This document shows positions 49,801 through 55,900 of a stretch of DNA of 64,000 nucleotides, one piece after another (position 1 is the stretch's first letter; each line of letters opens with the position of its first letter). The position numbers were made by a program, and so were the translations under genes. The stretch spans positions 36,787 to 100,786 of the forward strand of contig JAVYIG010007533.1 in the NCBI GenBank assembly GCA_035222895.1, given 5' to 3'. Origin of the DNA: Strongylocentrotus droebachiensis (taxonomy: Eukaryota; Echinodermata; Echinoidea; Camarodonta; Strongylocentrotidae). Below the pieces are notes generated by a model, which saw only the letters and a program-made list of their open reading frames with translations, did not search any database and was not told where the DNA came from.

Positions 49801-52800
49801 TTGTATAGACAGATTTGACTGTATATGAATTGTGGTAAGAATAATGTTTAATGATTTTACATTTGAATCTGTGTTTTTTTAAATTATGTTTTCTTTTTAA
49901 TTCTTTCAGGTACCTTCTGTCCTTCATCCAGAAAGACAAACAGGCGGAGTCCTTGGTAGAGAAACTGTGTCATCGCTTCAGGGCTACCAGGTAAGAGACT
50001 CACTCTCATCATCAGTTCCATTCTTTGTCATATGTGACTGGTAGGGTTAGGGTTCAATAAAGTGTTATATGTTTTAAAGGGAGTGTAGCCTGACAAGACT
50101 ACGTGTCTTTCCTGTGGCCTGACTCCGGGCCAATCGCGCATAATAAGACTACGGACGACGCGACTGCAGCAATCGCGTGCGTGCAACATACGCAAAACCA
50201 TAGCGTGAGGAGAACTATAGTCTGTTTCGCGAACGCTGACCATGTAGAGATTAAGTCGCTGACTACCGTTAAACAAGTCCATTCGTTTCCGTTCAGTTGT
50301 CCAAAAGAAGAAGTAGATGACGTTAACCAGTATTTGCCAAGCTACACACCCTTTAAGTTTGGCATTAAAAAACTGCTATAAAGCAATCGTGACCTGAGCA
50401 TGTGCTGTAGAACTATCTGATGATAATAACTTTCATCTGGAGGACCAACTTATTTGAAGTATGAAATGTGGTAATTTGACTTTTAAAGCCCAACACCGTT
50501 TTGGTAAACCCCATATAGCATTCTGTCTGATTACTTTGTTCTATAACACCATGTATTAAATATCAAGATCCTAAGCTGCTGCAAATAAATTCTCCACTTA
50601 AAATTGAGTTGCACAAAATAAAAAATGACAAAACAAATTATCCTGGTCATTATCTACAATGTCTATAAAGTTGTGATGTTTTTAAAATGTTTATGTTATG
50701 TCCAATTTTTGTATGCAGTAGATTTAATTTACCTGGTAAAATTGTTTGGGCACTTTTGTCACAGTTTCATGTTTGCACTGTATTTCCATCTCGTTTCAAA
50801 TATTGTCACTACCTGGTACTTTGCATACGTGTATTCTCGAAGGATGATGAACCACACAGTGAGAAAAAAAATTGCCCTTGGCTCCTTCATTGCATTTTCC
50901 ATTAGTCTTTATTTTCATTTTGTGAATGAAAAACTTCTTGGTTTCATGAAAATCAAACAAAAACAAATAGAGATAACCAGTTACCTGCTGCTCAACTTCA
51001 AATGCTACTTTTTGTTAGTATCCTATCCTTAATACAGGACGTACATACTAGTTATACTTCGGAGGCTCAAATAACAGGATGTTACACCAAGGATATGTGC
51101 TTCAAGTGAGAGCCGGCAATCAAGGCTCTTCATTTACTCCATGTATTTCACTGTTACAAGTCTGCCACAAGGTGGCGCCATTTCACTATTAACTTTGGGA
51201 CATAGTGACTAATCTCTTCACAATTTTTCACATTACTGACATCGCATCTTTGCTTTTTTCCTCCCATCATCTTTATATCAAGATCTGAAACCCAAGTCCG
51301 TGAGCTAGCATTCTGTCTGTCACTGCTGAACTTCAACGAGAAGGGATTCCGCAAGCTCCAGGAGAATGTTGCTTGCTACGCCGACAAGCTTGCCGATGCG
51401 GAGGTCTACGGGTACTTCACTACCATCATCTCCAAGGCCAAAAAGGCAGTCAAACAAGAAACAAAGGTCAGGAGAATTGAATGATTTTACAGCCTCAAAT
51501 GACCTAGCCTCTTGTCGATGGCCCTCGCTCTGTTGGAGTCCGTAAATTCTGGCGAGCGACGCGAGCCAGAGAACCGAGATGCTTGCGCTGAGGCCCTCTT
51601 AACAAGTGATCTGAATTTCATATTTCATTGTTTGGTGAATATTCCGACCCAACTGATGTTCGGTGAAAATCATCCATTCAGAGAGGGCTACTATGATTTC
51701 CTCTGTGAATGTGAGACTGGCCGCCTATCTCCCGGGGCAGTGTTGGGCAATCGCTGCGATGGTTACATTATTCATGCATACATGCATAATTCAATAGGAA
51801 ATCGGGTCTCATTAATATATAATTCAGATCACTTGTTAAGAGGCCCTCAGCATAAGCACCTTGGTTCTCTGGCCCCCTTCGCTCGTCAGAATTTACGGAC
51901 TCCAACATCGCAAGGGCCATCGACAAGAGGCTACAAATGACCCTGCTTTATAGAAATAGGTTATCAGTCACAACTGCAACAATAGTGCTGCAACTTTGCT
52001 CACAGCCATTCAAACACAACAGTTTTAGTAGCTTCTCTTGTCAATTATTGTAGCTCGTTGTTGCTAACAGGTTTTAAATCAAGCAAACACTATTAGGTAT
52101 TCTATCTAAAAAATATTTTAAAAATCCTTTTTTTTTGGGGGGGGATGATGCTATATCACCTCTTCGCTTTCATGTACTTTATGATTTTTTGTTTGTTTGT
52201 GTGAGTGAGTGAAGTTACTATCTGGATGAGACTCATAATTTGTATCAGAATGATTTATATTCAGGATCGTTTTGCGATCTGGAGGAAAAAAAGATAGAAG
52301 ACAAGGTGCAATATCAGGATAGTTGCCTTTTACATGCCAAATGTGTAATACACTTTTTATCAAGAAAACATGGGAATTCCAGAATGAACTTTGTAAAGTG
52401 AGCATTTAAAAAAAAAAATTACAGCAGAATCTGTAGAAGGAGATCATCAATTCAAGCTTCCTGTAGATTTAAATTGATGATATTTACATCAGAATAGGTA
52501 GGATGTTGTTGGGCACATGTGTATTGATGTATTTAGAGAAGAAAAGACATGTTTATTCAGACTATACAAATATTAGGAGGCTAAATTTACTTAGATCATG
52601 AAAGAGTTTCATCAGGATGGTCAGAATAATGATTTGAAAGATCAAAACTGTTCCTTTGGGATATGATACAAGAATTTCCAAAGTTCTAAATTGGCTATTT
52701 TGGTTCTGGTTATAACCGACTGTGGTCTGAATAATTTGATTGAATCCAGGTTCTAGTGGAGGATTATGAACAGAAGATGAATGAATTCCATCTGAAGGGA

Positions 52801-52906
52801 GCCGATGAGAATGCTACGGCTGAGAAAGCGTCTAAAGCTTCAACAGCTGCTGCTGCACTCACTAAGAAGAATGGCAAAACACCAGCAGGTAAAACGATGT
52901 CACTGA

Positions 52907-52940
<34 letters not shown>

Positions 52941-55900
52941 CTCCCCCCCCCCCCTCTCTCTAATTGTACACATTAATAAATGTTTGCAAACATTCTTCTT
53001 GTCGTTTGTGCAATGAAGCACTAAAACTTTTAATAATCATGTTTTTTTTACCCATCCCTCCTAAACATGGTAAACAAGGTAATTTCTTTTCTTCTTTTTT
53101 TGTATTAAAAAAAACAAATGGATCACACCTAAAATGCACATCAATTGCAGATAAAATTCAGAACGCCCCATTGATAAACTAAGAAAACAAAACACAAAAG
53201 AGTAATAAACAAAAAACATAGCATTAAAAAAAAAAAATTATTTTCAGACAATAGTGTTTTAATGGGTTAATGTTCTTATTCCTAGTTACTAGAATGATTT
53301 AACAGATTTAGTTAGTAATCCTACGTATTATGATTGGATAATATTATTATTATACATGGCTACAGAGAAAGTAAGTACATTATTGTGGGGTATTAAGTTG
53401 AATTTGGTTGACTTTTTTTCTTTCTTTTTTCTGCCTTTTTCCCCTTTTACCAATATTTTGTTCCTCCATATTTGTATTATTATGTATCCTTTGAGGGTAG
53501 TCATACTATCAAGCTTTGCTTACTTTGTCAACCCTCCTGTTTGATGTTTTTGATTAGTTACAGCCAGCCTTATTTTATTCTACATATATTCTTTTGTCAT
53601 GTGTAAATTTGCAATGTTTGTTTGTTATATATTTGTAAAAATGCAAAAGAAAAAGAAAATCAAACAGAAATAAATAAATCAAATCAAATCAAATCAAATC
53701 AAATCAAATCAAATCAAATCAATAATGTATTGGATTCCAAGATCACTGTTGACTGTTCTGTCCGTGAATGAGATCCATATGCCATTGTATCTGAAAATGA
53801 TTGCCTCCCTCTTTTGGCAGCCAAGAGACGAGGCAAGAAGGGACAGACCCCTGCCAGGACCCTCAAGGAGAAAGATCTAAACTGCGCTAGCGACGAGGAG
53901 GAGGAGGAAGAAGAAGACGATGATGACGACGAGGACGATGTCGATAACAGACGCAAGCCTGATCTTCTCAATACCTCGCTCCCTGATCCTGGCTCCGCCC
54001 CTAGGGTGAGCAGGAAGGGGCGTAAGAAGGTACCCCCTCCTATAGCCTTCTCTAGCGACGAGGACAGTGATGATGTTTTTGCTCCTCCTCGAAAGCCCAA
54101 GGTGAGAAGCTGAATAGTTTGAAAACTTCAGGGTATCATTTCAAAGTGTGAAAATAATAATAATTATTATTATTATAGGCATTTCTATAGCGCCGTCTGT
54201 CCGTCTATCTAGAAATTCTATTCCGAGGCGCATTAATTATTACCCCGCTTTAGCCTAGCTGCCATTAGAGCACTCTAGCATTTCATGGAATTAATTCCTG
54301 CCAGGTACCCATTTACCTCACCTGGGTCGAGTGTGGCAAATGAAGATTAATGCCTTGCCAAAGGACATTAGTGCCGTATCGGGGATCGAACCATGTCTCA
54401 GCATTTTTACAAACCACAATTTTTTATATGACATGTCACTAGATGCATTAATTTATGAATGAGTGTCATTTATTTGAAAAAGCATCTCTGATTAAAATTC
54501 TCTCTTTATTAACATGTATTTTAAATTCTGAGTCTAAAGATATACATTTTCTAAGATTTTAAAGGGATCGTTTAACAATGTTAAATCTGAGATACACGGC
54601 CCTACGTGTTATCAGTGTCTGTGATATGGTGTAATATTGAAGCCCTAAAATAATTGCGCTTCAAAATGATCAAGAAGTGCCTCAAAAAAGTAAAAATCTT
54701 TGAGTGACCGCTTTTACCATACTCATTTTCCCCAGTAGACTGTAGTATTAAAAAAAAACGTCAAGAAGTGCCTCAAAAAAGTAAAAATCTTTGAGTGACT
54801 GGTTTTACCATACTCGTTTTCCCCAATAAACTGTAGTGTTATGAAAACCGGCGATCGGCTTATAAAAGTCATGGGGTTCCTGACTGACCTAAAGGTTTAT
54901 AATTATCATTTTGAATTTTTTTGTTGTTGACAGGATCTAAGACAAAGTTACCAGATCCCCTTTAAAACACCAAGTGCTTTTATCAGCAAGGGATAGCTAA
55001 ATAATGTGGTGACCTTGGCTTGGTTGTCATAAAACATTCAAATCCTTCATAAAATAATAACACACTGCACCTGTTGGATGATTCACTAGCAGCCATGAGC
55101 ATGGTGGGGTCTTATCTTTAGATATGTCTTCATCAGCCTGAGTTTGCCAAATAACCTGCCATCTCGATTGCAAATTAGCCAGTTAATTTGCGTCCTCATC
55201 AGCCCGCAGTTGAAATTAAAGGGATATTTCGTCGCCTGGGTGGCAGAAGGGCGTTAGCTTAAGTTTCTGGTAAAAAATGAAACATTAAGCAGAAGGGCGT
55301 TTGCATTAAATCACCACAAACTTTAATGAAACTGACTTATTTCCGAAGAAAAAAACAGTGGCCTTGTTCTACTATAACATTTCTATTAGTCTTTTGAGTT
55401 TTAAACCAATTATCCGGACGGAAAGCAGTTTAACCCTATGTTAACTGGGGGGGGGGGGTCAATTTGTAGAATCTGTAGAAATTTCGAGACTACTCCGAAA
55501 CCGCGGCAGATATAACATTTTCCTTTCATGACTTTTTACTTTCGAGTCTTACGCATCTTTTAAAACAATTTTTTTGAAAATCGGACCTACGGTTACAAGG
55601 TCACGTGACCTTTTGTCTTTGCATGTCAGCCCGAAAATCGCTCATTTTCGTGATTTGTGTACAAAACATATGTAAAAGTCATTTTTCCTAAAAATAGATA
55701 AAACATTGGTTATTGGGTCTTGTTTAAAGTTTAGATGTTCGTTTTGGGGTCAAAATAGTTGAATTGTAGTTATAAATAAAACAACAAAAACAATAAAATA
55801 CATAAGTTAAAAAAACAATGAAATACATAAGAAATTATAAAAACAAGAGATAACATAAGGAATAACCTAGCTCTTCCAATTTTTTGTGTTATATTATTAT

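Noticed and set aside
50625-51032. 135-codon open frame in intron 27
   Set aside because: AT-rich, hydrophobic and with no recognisable family or splice context. Expected by chance in this composition.
51512-51940. 142-codon open frame
   Set aside because: Lies entirely within a fold-back transposon. The two halves are the arms read in both directions.
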